DNA from: Melaminivora jejuensis
Lineage (GTDB): Bacteria > Pseudomonadota > Gammaproteobacteria > Burkholderiales > Burkholderiaceae_C
DNA length: 64,000 nt
Direction: 5' to 3'
Assembly: GCF_017811175.1 (NCBI RefSeq)
Contig: NZ_JACWIJ010000002.1
Span: 3,353,501 to 3,417,500, forward strand
The position numbers were made by a program, and so were the translations under genes. Positions 16,450 to 26,083 of the stretch are shown piece after piece. The number at the start of each line of letters is the position of its first letter. Position 1 is the first letter of the stretch. The notes under the pieces are model-generated. The model made no database searches. It was not told where the DNA came from and was given only the letters and a program-made list of their open reading frames with translations.

Positions 16450-17220
16450 CTAGTGTTCCTGATACGAAGGGGCGCGCAGGCCCAGCGGGGCGCTGGCGTC
16501 CATGGTGCAAGCGTTCTCCAGCAGCTGCAGGGCCAGGCGCTGGATGTCCGGCGCATGTCCGGCTGCCACCGTCGTGGTGTGTACGCGCAGGCCGAGCTGG
16601 GCGGCGGCGCTGGCCTGCAGCGTGGCCAGCGCCTCGGCGGTCGGCCTGGACTGCATGGGTGCGCCGGGCGGACGCACCGAGGCCACGACGCAGGCCGGCG
16701 GGCCGGCGTGCAGGGCCAGGTGCTTGAGTTGGCGGTAGGTGCCCACCAGGCCCTGGGCCGCCGGGCCGGTCATGATCAGCGGCACGCCGGTGCTGGCCTG
16801 CACCAGCGGGGTCAGCAAGGGCACGGGCGCATACAGCACCGCCACGGCGTAGCTGCGAAACAGCGCGCCCAGCTGCGCCAGCGCCGCCGGGCCGGTGCGC
16901 CGCGCCAGCTGCGCCAGGCCCTGCGTCGAGGGCAACACGGCCAGCGAGGAGCTGATCGGGGCCATGCCTTCGGGCCAGACCATGCCGCCCAGCAGCTGGC
17001 GCAGGCCCGGCGCACGCTCGCTCTCGGCCGTGGTGCCATCGAGCACCAGCACCGAGTGCGACAGGCGCTGCAGGCTGGAGCAGATCTGCCACAGCGTCTC
17101 CAGCTCGGTGCTGCCGGTGTTGCCATCGGCCTGGCTGACCACGGGCAGCACGCGCAGCTGCTGCTCGGGTGTGAAGCTGTGCAGGCCGGCGGCCTGGTGC
17201 AAGGCGGTGTCAAGCCACAT
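16450..17220 (-). CDS. flhG: FlhG/FleN-like protein with a degenerate ATP-binding loop
   Basis: 256 residues in the usual flhG slot between flhF and fliA. FlhG is a MinD-type ATPase that controls flagellar number with FlhF. The N-terminus LHQAAGL (residues 7-13) resembles the DQAxxLR helix by which FlhG activates FlhF GTPase. Where family members have GKGGVGKT, this one reads QADGNTGST (about residues 31-39), lacking the P-loop Lys. The next strand (VLVLDGTTAES) is shifted from the usual VLLVDAD. It is therefore a likely pseudo-ATPase. Its start overlaps the flhF end by 11 nt. Confidence 0.72.
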   Translation of the reverse strand: MWLDTALHQAAGLHSFTPEQQLRVLPVVSQADGNTGSTELETLWQICSSLQRLSHSVLVLDGTTAESERAPGLRQLLGGMVWPEGMAPISSSLAVLPSTQGLAQLARRTGPAALAQLGALFRSYAVAVLYAPVPLLTPLVQASTGVPLIMTGPAAQGLVGTYRQLKHLALHAGPPACVVASVRPPGAPMQSRPTAEALATLQASAAAQLGLRVHTTTVAAGHAPDIQRLALQLLENACTMDASAPLGLRAPSYQEH

Positions 17221-18802
17221 GGTCGAGTCCTGTCTCGTGCGCCATTGCCGCAGTGGCCGGCGAGAAGATGAAATTCAGATCGATCTCGCGCGGATCGAAG
17301 GCCGAGCGCACGTTGGCGCGCATCGAGGCGGCCACCAGCTGCTGGGCGCTGGCAGCCTCCCAGTCCTCGGGTACGCGCTGGCCGTTGGTGGTGCCGCGCA
17401 GCGTCATCTGGTGGCGGATCAGCGCGTCCATGGCCGGCCCCAGCTTCACCGCCTCGTCCACCTTGGACAGGATGGCCTGCTGCGTGCCGGTGGTCTTGAA
17501 GCCGGTGAACACGTCATCCAGCGTGTCGCCGTGGCTGGCGGCGTTGAGCACCAGCAGGCGCTGCACGTCCGGCAGATCGAGCATCCCCAGCAGGTCGCCG
17601 CGACGCGGATCGCGCGGGGCCACGCCGGTGGTGTCGATCAGCACCAACTTCTTGTTGGCCAGCAGGCCCAGCAAGTCCTGCAGTGCGGCGCGGTCGTGCG
17701 CCAGGTGCGCCACCACGCCCAACATGCGGCCATACGAGCGCAGTTGCTCGTGCGCGCCCATGCGGTAGGTGTCCAGCGTGATCAGGCCGACGCTGGCCGG
17801 GCCGTGCTCGCGGGCGCACAGGGCGGCCAGCTTGGCGCAGGTCGTGGTCTTGCCCACGCCGGTGGGGCCGACCAGCGCCCAGATGCCGCCTTCCTCGTGC
17901 AGCGGCAGGCTGTCCTCGTCGGTGCGCAGGTTGCGCCCCAGCACCTCGATCATCCAGCGCACCGCCTCGGCGGGCGGCAGGCCCTCGGGCAGATGCTCCA
18001 GCACGGCGCGCGACAGGGCGGGCGAGTAGCCGGCGCGGATCAGTTTCAGGATCAGGTTGGATTGCAGCGGGTCTTGCCGCGCCTGGCCCAGCCAGGCCAT
18101 GGTGTTGAAGCGCTCCTCGATCAGCTCCTTCATGGACTGCAGCTCCTTCATGACCTGCTGCTGCGGGTCGGGGGCGGTGTGCAGCACGGGCGCTGACTGG
18201 GTGCGGCGCGGTGCGCTGCCGATTTGCTGCGCGCCTAGGGCGGCGTGCATGACGGGCGGGCGCAGCGGGTTGTGGCGCGCCAGCGAGGTGTCGGGCAGCT
18301 GCTGCTGCGGTGCCGGCGGGCGGGCGCTCGACCGCGCCGGGCTTGCCGGCTGGGCGTATTCGGGCTGGCGGTCGGCTGGTGCGCTGCCGTGCAGCGCCTC
18401 ATGGCGGCGGCGCAACATGCGCTCGCGCACGTAGTCCTGGAAGGACAGCGTACTCATGGCCAGCTGCTCGGCGTCGCGCGCCACGGTGCCGGGCGCGGCG
18501 GAGGGCTGCGCCCGCGCTGCCACCGGCGTCCGCTCAATGCCGGCGGCCAGATCGTCGGCGCGCTCTTGCAGGCGGCTGGCGCGCGCCGGTGCTGCGGCTG
18601 CGGCTGGGTTGGGTGCGGCGCCGACGGTTTCCACGTTGGTGGTCTCCTGCAGCGACGACAGGGTTTCCTCTGCCGTGGCCATGACTTCCACGCCGCCGGG
18701 GATTTGCCGGTTGGACAGGATCAGCGTGTCGTCGCCGAAAGCCATGCGGGCCTTGGCCAGCGCCTCGCGGGCCGTGGGTGCGGTGAAGCGTTTGATGTTC
18801 AT
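17210..18802 (-). CDS. flhF: Flagellar placement GTPase FlhF
   Basis: 530 residues. SRP-type GTPase: the N-terminus MNIKRFTAPTAREALAKAR is family-typical, followed by a long low-complexity Ala/Arg/Pro linker (~70-200). The NG domain is in the C-terminal half: P-loop GPTGVGKTT near residue 310, DTYRMGAHEQL, DTTGVAPRD and SKVDEAVKLG. It marks the pole and recruits the first basal-body parts. ATG 18802 overlaps the flhA TGA by 4 nt (ATGA), so it is coupled to flhA. Confidence 0.95.
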   Translation of the reverse strand: MNIKRFTAPTAREALAKARMAFGDDTLILSNRQIPGGVEVMATAEETLSSLQETTNVETVGAAPNPAAAAAPARASRLQERADDLAAGIERTPVAARAQPSAAPGTVARDAEQLAMSTLSFQDYVRERMLRRRHEALHGSAPADRQPEYAQPASPARSSARPPAPQQQLPDTSLARHNPLRPPVMHAALGAQQIGSAPRRTQSAPVLHTAPDPQQQVMKELQSMKELIEERFNTMAWLGQARQDPLQSNLILKLIRAGYSPALSRAVLEHLPEGLPPAEAVRWMIEVLGRNLRTDEDSLPLHEEGGIWALVGPTGVGKTTTCAKLAALCAREHGPASVGLITLDTYRMGAHEQLRSYGRMLGVVAHLAHDRAALQDLLGLLANKKLVLIDTTGVAPRDPRRGDLLGMLDLPDVQRLLVLNAASHGDTLDDVFTGFKTTGTQQAILSKVDEAVKLGPAMDALIRHQMTLRGTTNGQRVPEDWEAASAQQLVAASMRANVRSAFDPREIDLNFIFSPATAAMAHETGLDHVA

Positions 18803-20883
18803 GCGGATGCCCCTTGCAGGATCGGGCCGATGCGGATGGTGTGGGTTTCAGGGATTTCGCTGTGGGCCAGCACCTGCAGGCGCGGCGCCACACGGCGTAC
18901 CAGGCGGGAGATCGCGCTGCGGATGGCGTCGGGCACCAGCAGGCAGGCGGGCAGGCCGACCTCTTCTTGCTTGATGGCCACTTCGGCAGCCTTTTGCGTC
19001 AGCAGATCGGCCACGCCCGGGTCGAGCGAGGGGCCGCTGGCGTTGCCCAGGGCCTGCACCAGCAGGCGCTCCAGGCCGGGCTCGATGGCAATCACGTTCA
19101 GCTCGTGCGTCGGGCCGTAGATCTGCTGCACGATGGCCGGCGCCAGGGCGATGCGCACACGCCGCGCCAGCTCCTGCGGGTCTTGCGTGCTGGCGGCGTG
19201 CTCGGCCAGGGTTTCGATGATGGTGCGGATGTCGCGGATGTGGACAGCTTCTTCCAGCAAGAGCTGCAGCACCTTCTGGAATACGGTGATGGAGACCATC
19301 TTGGGCACGACCTCCTCGATCAGTTTGGGCGCCAGGCGTGTGACGTGCTCGACCAGTTGCTGCGTCTCGGTACGCGACAAGAGCTTGGCCGCCTGCACTT
19401 GCATCAAGTGTGACAAATGGGTCGCCATGACGGTTTCCGAATCAACGACGGTAAAGCCCGCCATTTGCGCCGCTTCGCGCTGGCCGGCATCGATCCAGTG
19501 CGCCGGCAGGCCAAACGCCGGGTCGGTGGTGGCGGTGCCGATCAGCGGCGTCGTGATGCCGCCGGGGTTGATGGCCAGGAACATGCCCGGGTGTGCCTCG
19601 CCCTCGCCGACCACCACGCCGCGCAGCGTGATGCGGTAGGCGCTGGGCTTGAGCTCCAGGTTGTCGCGCACGTGGACGGCGGGCGGCAGAAAGCCCACCT
19701 CCTGCGCGAACTTGCGCCGCACGCCCTTGATGCGCGTGAGCAAGTCGCCCTGGCGGCTCTTGTCCACCAGTGCAATCAGGCGGTAGCCCAGCTCCAGGCC
19801 GAGCAGGTCGATGGGCTGCAGATCGTCCCAGGTGGCCTCGCCGTCGCCCGCCGGGGCGGCAGGTGCCTCCTCGACCGGGGCCGGGCGGCTCTGGCGCTGG
19901 TGCAGCAGCCAGGCGGTCCAGCACAGGGCGCCCCCCATGATCAGGAACACGGCGTGCGGCATCCCCGGAATCAGCCCCAGCAGCACCAGGATGGCGCCGG
20001 CCACGCCCAGCACGCGCGGCGACATGAACAGCTGCTGCACGATCTGCTGGCCCATGTCGTTGTCCTTGCCGACGCGCGAGATGACCATCGCGGCGGCCAC
20101 GGAAATGAGCAGGCCCGGAATCTGCGCCACCAGCGCATCGCCCACGGCCAGCAGGATGTAGCTGTCGGCGGCGGCGCCGGCGGACAGGCCGTGCTGCAAC
20201 ATGCCGATGGCGAAGCCGCCGATGATGTTGATGATCAGGATCAGGATGCCGGCGATGGCGTCGCCGCGCACGAACTTGCTGGCGCCGTCCATGGAGCCAA
20301 AGAAGTTGGCCTCCTCCTGCACCTCGGCGCGGCGGCGCTTGGCCTCCTTTTCATCGATCAGGCCGGCGTTGAGGTCGGCGTCCACCGCCATCTGCTTGCC
20401 CGGCATGGCATCCAGCGTGAAGCGCGCCGAGACCTCGGCGATGCGCTCGGCGCCCTTGGTCACCACGACGAAGTTGATGACCACCAGGATGGCGAACACG
20501 ATCAGGCCGACGGCGAAGTTGCCGCCGATCAAAAAATGCCCGAAGGCCTCAATCACCTTGCCGGCAGCGCCCGGGCCGGTATGGCCGTCGAGCAGCACCA
20601 CGCGGGTGGAGGCGACGTTGAGCGACAGGCGCATCAGCGTGGTGAGCAGCAGCACGGTCGGAAACGCCGCGAAATCCAGCGGCCGCAGCATGTAGGCCGC
20701 CACCATCATGACCATCAGCGCCACGGCGATGTTGAGCGTGAAGAAGGTGTCCAGCAGCCACGCCGGCATGGGCAGCACCATCAGCGCCAGGATGGCAACC
20801 ACCAGCAGCGGCGCCGACAGCCCGGGCAGGGCGCCGGCCCACTGGCGCATCGAAGGGGCCGGGGAGAGGGAAGGTGACGTCAT
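18799..20883 (-). CDS. flhA: Flagellar type III export protein FlhA
   Basis: 694 residues (E. coli 692). The first ~330 residues carry about eight membrane helices and the FHIPEP-type signature (LNVASTRVVLLDGHTGPGAA, then FVVVTKGAERIAEVSARFTL). The cytoplasmic C-domain forms the export nonamer and docks chaperones. It is the core of the export gate with FlhB and FliPQR. It is preceded by flhB (21-nt gap) and overlaps flhF by 4 nt. Confidence 0.97.
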   Translation of the reverse strand: MTSPSLSPAPSMRQWAGALPGLSAPLLVVAILALMVLPMPAWLLDTFFTLNIAVALMVMMVAAYMLRPLDFAAFPTVLLLTTLMRLSLNVASTRVVLLDGHTGPGAAGKVIEAFGHFLIGGNFAVGLIVFAILVVINFVVVTKGAERIAEVSARFTLDAMPGKQMAVDADLNAGLIDEKEAKRRRAEVQEEANFFGSMDGASKFVRGDAIAGILILIINIIGGFAIGMLQHGLSAGAAADSYILLAVGDALVAQIPGLLISVAAAMVISRVGKDNDMGQQIVQQLFMSPRVLGVAGAILVLLGLIPGMPHAVFLIMGGALCWTAWLLHQRQSRPAPVEEAPAAPAGDGEATWDDLQPIDLLGLELGYRLIALVDKSRQGDLLTRIKGVRRKFAQEVGFLPPAVHVRDNLELKPSAYRITLRGVVVGEGEAHPGMFLAINPGGITTPLIGTATTDPAFGLPAHWIDAGQREAAQMAGFTVVDSETVMATHLSHLMQVQAAKLLSRTETQQLVEHVTRLAPKLIEEVVPKMVSITVFQKVLQLLLEEAVHIRDIRTIIETLAEHAASTQDPQELARRVRIALAPAIVQQIYGPTHELNVIAIEPGLERLLVQALGNASGPSLDPGVADLLTQKAAEVAIKQEEVGLPACLLVPDAIRSAISRLVRRVAPRLQVLAHSEIPETHTIRIGPILQGASA

Positions 20884-20904
20884 GGCCTTGGCTTCAAACG
20901 GATG

Positions 20905-22077
20905 TCATGCAGCGCCCTGGCGGCGGGCGGTCGGAATGCGGCGCAGTGCCTGCGGCGAATGCGGATCGAGCTCGGGCGGCACCTGCGGCTCGGGCTGGGC
21001 CTCCAGCAGCGCCTTGGAGCTGCGCATGGCGGCCTTCAGGCGATAGACGTAAGCCAGCACCTGAGCGACGGCGGTGTAGAGCTGCGTCGGGATGGGCTGA
21101 TCGAGCTCGGCGTGGGCGTACAGCGCGCGCGCCAGCACCGGCGACTGCAGCACCGGCACGTCGTGCTGGCGCGCCAGGTCGCGAATCTTGAAGGCCAGCA
21201 GATCTGTGCCTCGGGAGATGACCTGCGGCGCGGCCATGCTGGCCTCGTCGTACTTGAGCGCCACGGCGTAGTGCGTCGGGTTCATGAGCACGAAGTCGGC
21301 CTTGGGCACGGCGGCGATGCTCATGCCGTCGGCGATCTCGCGCGCCTTCTGGCGCATCCGGCCCTTGAGCTGCGGGTTGCCGTCGGAGTCCTTGTGCTCC
21401 TGCTTGACCTCCTCATGGCTCATCTTCAGGCGCGACTTGAAGAAGAAGGCCTGCAGCGGCACGTCCACCACGGCGAACAGGAACACCACCAGCAGAAGCA
21501 GCGCCATGCCCGAGACGATCCACTGCCCGGCCTGGCGCAGCGCCACCGGCGAGGGCTGCAGCACCAGTTGCGCCATGCGCTCGATGTCGCTGGCCATGAA
21601 CTTCCAGGCCACGAAGGCCAGGATGGCCGTCATCAAGACCATCTTGGAGACGTTGGCCAGCTGCTGCTTGGAAAACAGGTTGGCAAAACCCTTGATCGGG
21701 TTGAGCCGGTTGAACTGCGGGCTGATGGGCTTGAGGCTCAGGATCAGGCCGCCGGCGCCCAGCGCCGCCAGTACCGAGGCCAGGCTGGTCAGCGCGGCAA
21801 AGCCGGCACTGCCGGCCACGCCCAGCAGCACCAGGGTTTTCAGGCGCAGCACCATGTCGCCGGGCGAGCGCACGGCCACGGCATCGAACACCAGGCTGTG
21901 GCGCATGGCGCGCTGCAGGTGCTCGACAAAGTACGGCAGCAGCACCAGCAGGGCCACCGCGCCCACGCCCAGGATGGCCAGGTGCGACAGGTCGCGCGAG
22001 CGCGCGGCCTGGCCGTCCTGGCGGGCCTTTTGCAGCTTGCGCTCGGTTGCGGGGAGATTCTTGTCCTGGGAGCTCAT
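20905..22077 (-). CDS. flhB: Export-gate switch protein FlhB
   Basis: 390 residues (E. coli 382). Four membrane helices fall within the first ~220 residues, then the autocleavage motif NPTH in VLMNPTHYAVALKYDE (about residues 263-266). It switches export from rod/hook to filament subunits when FliK signals hook completion. The basic N-terminus (TERKLQKARQDGQAARSRDL) is typical. ATG 22077 is the first gene of the flhB-flhA-flhF-flhG-fliA run. Confidence 0.97.
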   Translation of the reverse strand: MSSQDKNLPATERKLQKARQDGQAARSRDLSHLAILGVGAVALLVLLPYFVEHLQRAMRHSLVFDAVAVRSPGDMVLRLKTLVLLGVAGSAGFAALTSLASVLAALGAGGLILSLKPISPQFNRLNPIKGFANLFSKQQLANVSKMVLMTAILAFVAWKFMASDIERMAQLVLQPSPVALRQAGQWIVSGMALLLLVVFLFAVVDVPLQAFFFKSRLKMSHEEVKQEHKDSDGNPQLKGRMRQKAREIADGMSIAAVPKADFVLMNPTHYAVALKYDEASMAAPQVISRGTDLLAFKIRDLARQHDVPVLQSPVLARALYAHAELDQPIPTQLYTAVAQVLAYVYRLKAAMRSSKALLEAQPEPQVPPELDPHSPQALRRIPTARRQGAA

Positions 22078-22191
22078 GGTGGCGTGACTTCTGGGTCACG
22101 CCATTGTCGGAAACCGCCGGTAAAGCTAAAGCCCGAATAGACGGGTTGCGAGGCCGTATTTCGGGCTTGTCAGGACATTCTTTGCGCTACT

Positions 22192-22244
22192 TAAAAGATA
22201 GCTATTAGCGCTTGCTGGGCAAGGGTTTGCGGCTGTTTTCGTCA
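22192..22244 (+). repeat. Dispersed intergenic repeat, copy D
   Basis: AAAAGATAGCTATTAGCGCT then TGCTGGGCAAGGGTTTGCGG and CTGTTTTCGTCAA. It ends within the cheZ stop codon (TCA on this strand), between cheZ and flhB, which point the same way. Confidence 0.75.
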
Positions 22245-22865
22245 AAAGCCCAGGCTGGCCAGCAAATCGTCCACCTGCGACTGGCTGGTGACCACGTCGG
22301 GCGTCGCTTCCGGGTTGACGACCGGGCCTTGCAGCGGCTCGGGGGCTGGCATGGCCGGCGCTGCGCTGCCCGGCGGCGCAGTCTGGATCAGCAGCTGCAC
22401 CAGCTGCTCCTCCAGTGTCGAGGCCAGGCGCACCACGCGGGCGATGACTTGGCCGGTGAGGTCGTGGAAGTCCTGCGCCATCATGATTTCGGTCAGGTGC
22501 GTGTCGGCCTCTTGCGTCGCGCCCTCGATGTCCCCCAGGGCGTTATAGACCTCGCCCTTGGCCACGGCGGCCACCGGGTCGGCCACCAGCGCGGCGCGCA
22601 CGCGGCGGGCCTCGCTGGCGATGTGGTCGTGCTGCGCCTTGGCCAGCTCCACGCGCGAGAGGACTTTTTCGGCCGCCTCGCCGGTCAGCCGGGCGATGTA
22701 GGACAGGCGGCTTTGCGCATCGGGCAGCTCGCCCATGCTGCCGCGCAATTGCTGGGCGTAGCCCAGTTCGTTGAGGGCGTTGTGCAACTGGCGCGTGAGC
22801 TGGCCGATCTTCAGGTGGACGCTTGTCCCTTCCCCGGCTGTCCCTGCCTCGCTGGCCGCCTGCAT
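22242..22865 (-). CDS. cheZ: CheY-P phosphatase CheZ
   Basis: 207 residues (E. coli 214). The catalytic helix QDFHDLTGQVI has Asp135 and Gln139, the counterparts of E. coli Asp143 and Gln147. The C-terminal tail SQVDDLLASLGF is the CheY-binding peptide. It lies 1 nt after cheY, so the response regulator and its phosphatase are co-translated. It acts in the cytoplasm at the chemoreceptor array. Confidence 0.95.
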   Translation of the reverse strand: MQAASEAGTAGEGTSVHLKIGQLTRQLHNALNELGYAQQLRGSMGELPDAQSRLSYIARLTGEAAEKVLSRVELAKAQHDHIASEARRVRAALVADPVAAVAKGEVYNALGDIEGATQEADTHLTEIMMAQDFHDLTGQVIARVVRLASTLEEQLVQLLIQTAPPGSAAPAMPAPEPLQGPVVNPEATPDVVTSQSQVDDLLASLGF

Positions 22866-22866
22866 G

Positions 22867-23253
22867 TCACAGCCCCAGCTTCTGGATGATCAGGGTGATC
22901 TTCTCTTCCAGCGTGGCCTTGGTGAAGGGCTTGACGATGTAGCCGGCGGCGCCCTGCTGGGCGGCGGCCACGATGTCTTCCTTGCGCGCCTCGGCGGTGA
23001 CCATCAGCACCGGCAGGTGCTTGAGTTTTTCGTCCTTCTTGATCTCGACCAGCAACTGAAAGCCGTTCATGTTGGGCATGTTGATATCGGTGATGACGAA
23101 GTCGAACTTCATGTTGCGCAGCTTGTTGAGCGCAACCACGCCGTCTTCGGCCTCTTCGGCATCGGCATAGCCGCTTTCCTTGAGCAGGTTGCGCACGATG
23201 CGGCGCATGGTGGAGAAATCGTCAACGATCAGGAAACGAAGGGCAGAGGACAC
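22867..23253 (-). CDS. cheY: Chemotaxis response regulator CheY
   Basis: 128 residues, a single receiver domain. Asp11-Asp12 ([12 protein letters not shown]), phospho-acceptor Asp56 ([13 protein letters not shown]), a Thr in VLMVTAEA and Lys in [13 protein letters not shown]. It is close to E. coli CheY throughout. It binds the FliM N-terminus to reverse the motor. It pairs with cheZ. A second, more divergent CheY-like receiver is encoded at 57.4 kb. Confidence 0.95.
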   Translation of the reverse strand: MSSALRFLIVDDFSTMRRIVRNLLKESGYADAEEAEDGVVALNKLRNMKFDFVITDINMPNMNGFQLLVEIKKDEKLKHLPVLMVTAEARKEDIVAAAQQGAAGYIVKPFTKATLEEKITLIIQKLGL

Positions 23254-23356
23254 GAAGGACCCTTTCGGTCGAAATTACAGGGCTGAATACAAAATCGCAG
23301 CGCCAAGGCTGCCCGCACGGATTGTCACGATAGCGCAGGCAGGCGGCAAGCAAGGG

Positions 23357-24304
23357 CTAACTGGCCGGCCCGGGGGCGGCATTGTCGGGTGTTTCGGCAG
23401 TCGGCTGCGGCAAGGGCAGGATCGGCAGGGGCACGTTGCGCCTGCCCAGCAGCCGCTCCTCGGCCTCGTGCGTGAGCACGGTGATGGTGATGCGCCGGTT
23501 GATGGCAGCGCGTGGGTCTTGCGGCTCCAGCAGGTCGCTGGCGGCCAGCCCGACCACGCGCCCGAGCTTGCCATCGGGCATCCCGGCGGCCACCAGCTCG
23601 CGGCGCGAGGCGTTGGCCCGGTCGGCCGACAGCTCCCAGTTGCTGTAGCCGCGGTCGCCATTGCCATAGGGCGTGGCATCGGTGTGGCCGGCCAGGCTGA
23701 TGCGGTTTTCCACATTGCCCAGTGCCGCGCCGATCTCGCGCAGGATGTCGCGCATGTAGGGTTTGACCAGCGCGCTGCCGCTGTCGAACATGGGGCGGTT
23801 CTGGTCATCGACGATCTGGATCTGCAGGCCGTCGGGCGTCACGTCGATGCGGATCTGCGAGCGGTACTCGTTCAGGCGCGGGTTCTCGGTGATGATGGAG
23901 TCGATCTTGGCCTGCAGCGTGCGGATGCGCTGTGCATCCAGCCGGGCGCGCTCGGCGCGGGCCTGCTCCAGGCTGGTGCGGCGGTTGGTGGCGTTGTCGG
24001 AGTCGGAGCGGCGCACCTGGCCATGCACCTTGGACAGGTCGTTGCCGCCGCCCGGGATCACGCTGGAGCTGTTGCCCGAGCCGTCGCCCCCCTGCATGGC
24101 CACCTTCAGCGGCGACGCGAAATACGCGGCGATGCCCTGCAGCTCGCCCTTGGCCGTCGAGCCCAGCAGCCACATGAGCAGGAAGAACGCCATCATGGCC
24201 GTCACGAAGTCGGCATAGGCGATCTTCCAGGCGCCGCCATGGTGGCCGTGGCCGCCCTTCTTGACGCGCTTGATGATGATGGGTTGGAGCTTTTTCTCAG
24301 ACAT
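23357..24304 (-). CDS. motB: Stator protein MotB
   Basis: 315 residues (E. coli 308). Single membrane helix with the proton-binding Asp32 (AYADFVTAMMAFFLL). The OmpA-like peptidoglycan-binding domain is in the C-terminal half, with LAGHTDATPYG at 204-214. The His/Gly-rich N-terminus (GGHGHHGG) is as in the H+-type family. It lies 36 nt after motA. The C-terminal ~30 residues are Pro-rich and variable. Confidence 0.96.
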   Translation of the reverse strand: MSEKKLQPIIIKRVKKGGHGHHGGAWKIAYADFVTAMMAFFLLMWLLGSTAKGELQGIAAYFASPLKVAMQGGDGSGNSSSVIPGGGNDLSKVHGQVRRSDSDNATNRRTSLEQARAERARLDAQRIRTLQAKIDSIITENPRLNEYRSQIRIDVTPDGLQIQIVDDQNRPMFDSGSALVKPYMRDILREIGAALGNVENRISLAGHTDATPYGNGDRGYSNWELSADRANASRRELVAAGMPDGKLGRVVGLAASDLLEPQDPRAAINRRITITVLTHEAEERLLGRRNVPLPILPLPQPTAETPDNAAPGPAS

Positions 24305-24340
24305 GGCGCAGCGTTGCGGCAGGCACTCTTGCAGGCACTG

Positions 24341-25201
24341 TCACTTCTTGCCCTTGACGTGGGCTTCGAGTTCCAGGAAGCCGGGCCTTTCGGTGGAAAA
24401 CAGCACCTTGCGCCCGAACTCGATGGCCGTGGCCGGGTTGTAGCCCTGCATGCTCGCCAGCAGGGTGGACTTGATGCAGACGAACTCCTTGGCGGCGTCC
24501 TCGGCCTTTTGCTCCAGCAGGCCGGCCAGCGGCTCCACCGCGCCATAGGCCAGCAAGATGCCCAGGAAGGTGCCCACCAGGGCCGAGGCGATCATGCCGC
24601 CCAGCACGGCGGGCGGCTGGCCGACCGAGCCCATGGTGTTGACCACGCCCAGCACAGCGGCCACGATGCCGAAGGCCGGCAGCGCGCCGGCCAGTCGCGT
24701 CAGGGCATTGACGGGGGCGTGCGCCTCCTGGTGGTGGGTCTCGATCTCGGCGTCCATCAGCGACTCGATCTCGTGCGCGTTCAGGTTGCCCGAGACCATC
24801 ATGCGCAGGTAGTCGGTGGTGAACTCGACGACGTGGTGGTCGCTGCCCACGGTGGGGAATTTCTTGAACAGCTCGGACTTTTCCGGCTCCTCCACGTCGC
24901 CTTCGATGGCCATCAGGCCTTCCTTGCGCGCCTTTTGCAAGATGGCGTAGAGCATGGCCAGCAGCTCCATGTAGCGCGCCTTGGTGTACTTGTTGCCCTT
25001 GAGCACCTGCGGCAGCGTGGCCAGCGTGGCCTTGAGCACCTTGGGCTGGTTGGTCACGATGAACGAGCCCACGGCGGCGCCGCCGATGGTGATCATCTCG
25101 AAGGGCAGGGCCTCCAGCAGAACGTCCATGTTGCCGCCGTGGGCGACGAAGACGCCGAACACGCAGCCGAAGGTGATGATGTAGCCGAGGATGACGAGCA
25201 T
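24341..25201 (-). CDS. motA: Stator protein MotA
   Basis: 286 residues from ATG 25201 (MLVILGYIITFGCVFGVFVA); an in-frame GTG at 25228 would add nine residues with no homology. Four membrane helices. The cytoplasmic loop contains KARKEGLMAIEGDVEEPE and LRMMVSG. The Pro-rich channel part is AGALPAFGIVAAVLGVVNTM. With MotB it conducts protons and turns the rotor through FliG. It is divergent from the sugar-nucleotide genes; 111 nt lie between. Confidence 0.96.
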   Translation of the reverse strand: MLVILGYIITFGCVFGVFVAHGGNMDVLLEALPFEMITIGGAAVGSFIVTNQPKVLKATLATLPQVLKGNKYTKARYMELLAMLYAILQKARKEGLMAIEGDVEEPEKSELFKKFPTVGSDHHVVEFTTDYLRMMVSGNLNAHEIESLMDAEIETHHQEAHAPVNALTRLAGALPAFGIVAAVLGVVNTMGSVGQPPAVLGGMIASALVGTFLGILLAYGAVEPLAGLLEQKAEDAAKEFVCIKSTLLASMQGYNPATAIEFGRKVLFSTERPGFLELEAHVKGKK

Positions 25202-25312
25202 GGTGCGGGCGATTGTGTCAGAGCGCACGCGCAGGCAAACCGAAGATCAGCCGCGCCTTGACCGGCTTATTCGGCCCTGTGGCGCAACTGCCACCGCTCT
25301 ATGCTGGCGGCC

Positions 25313-26083
25313 ATGAAAGCCGTACTGCTTGCCGGCGGGCTGGGCACCCGCATTTCCGAGGAGTCGCACCTGCGCCCCAAGCCCATGATCGAGATCGGCG
25401 GGCGGCCCATCCTGTGGCACATCATGAAGATCTACGCCGCCCACGGCATCAACGACTTCATCATCTGCCTGGGCTATCGCGGCTATGTCATCAAGGAATA
25501 CTTCGCCAACTACTTCCTGCACATGTCGGACGTGACCTTCGATATGGTGGAAAACCGCATGGAAGTGCACCAGCGCCATGCCGAGCCGTGGCGCGTGACG
25601 CTGGTTGACACCGGCGCCGACACGCTGACCGGCGGGCGCCTGCGCCGCGTGCGCGAGTACCTGGCGCCTGATGAACCCTTTTGCTTCACCTACGGCGACG
25701 GCGTGGCCGACCTGGACATCACGGCGCAACTGGCTTTCCACCGCGCGCATGGGCGGCTGGCGACGGTCACGGCGGTGCAGCCGCCGGGGCGCTACGGCGC
25801 GCTGCTGCGCCAGGGCGACCAGGTCAGCGGCTTCGAGGAAAAGCCGCGCGGCGATGGCGGCTGGATCAACGGGGGCTTTTTCGTGCTGCAGCCGCAAGTG
25901 CTCGAACTGATCGCGGGTGATGCCACTTCCTGGGAGGAGGGGCCGATCGAGGAGCTGGCGCACCAGGGACAGTTGCAGGCGTTCGAGCACCGGGGCTTTT
26001 GGCAGCCCATGGACACGCTGCGCGACAAGAACCAGCTCGAAGAACTGTGGGCCAGCGGCCGGGCGCCCTGGAAGTGCTGGTGA
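25313..26083 (+). CDS. rfbF: Glucose-1-phosphate cytidylyltransferase
   Basis: 256 residues, the usual RfbF length. N-terminal nucleotidyltransferase motif [20 protein letters not shown], then [30 protein letters not shown] supplies the metal-site Asp. It makes CDP-glucose from CTP and glucose-1-phosphate. ATG 25313 was chosen; ATG 25301 is also in frame. The stop overlaps the rfbG start (TGATG). It begins a block of glycan genes next to the flagellin genes. Confidence 0.95.
   Translation: MKAVLLAGGLGTRISEESHLRPKPMIEIGGRPILWHIMKIYAAHGINDFIICLGYRGYVIKEYFANYFLHMSDVTFDMVENRMEVHQRHAEPWRVTLVDTGADTLTGGRLRRVREYLAPDEPFCFTYGDGVADLDITAQLAFHRAHGRLATVTAVQPPGRYGALLRQGDQVSGFEEKPRGDGGWINGGFFVLQPQVLELIAGDATSWEEGPIEELAHQGQLQAFEHRGFWQPMDTLRDKNQLEELWASGRAPWKCW

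Noticed and set aside
25202..25312. Sigma-28 promoter for motA (GGGCCGAATAA on the minus strand)
   Set aside because: The -10 resembles GCCGATAA but the -35 at the right distance is GTGGCAGT; too weak to support.
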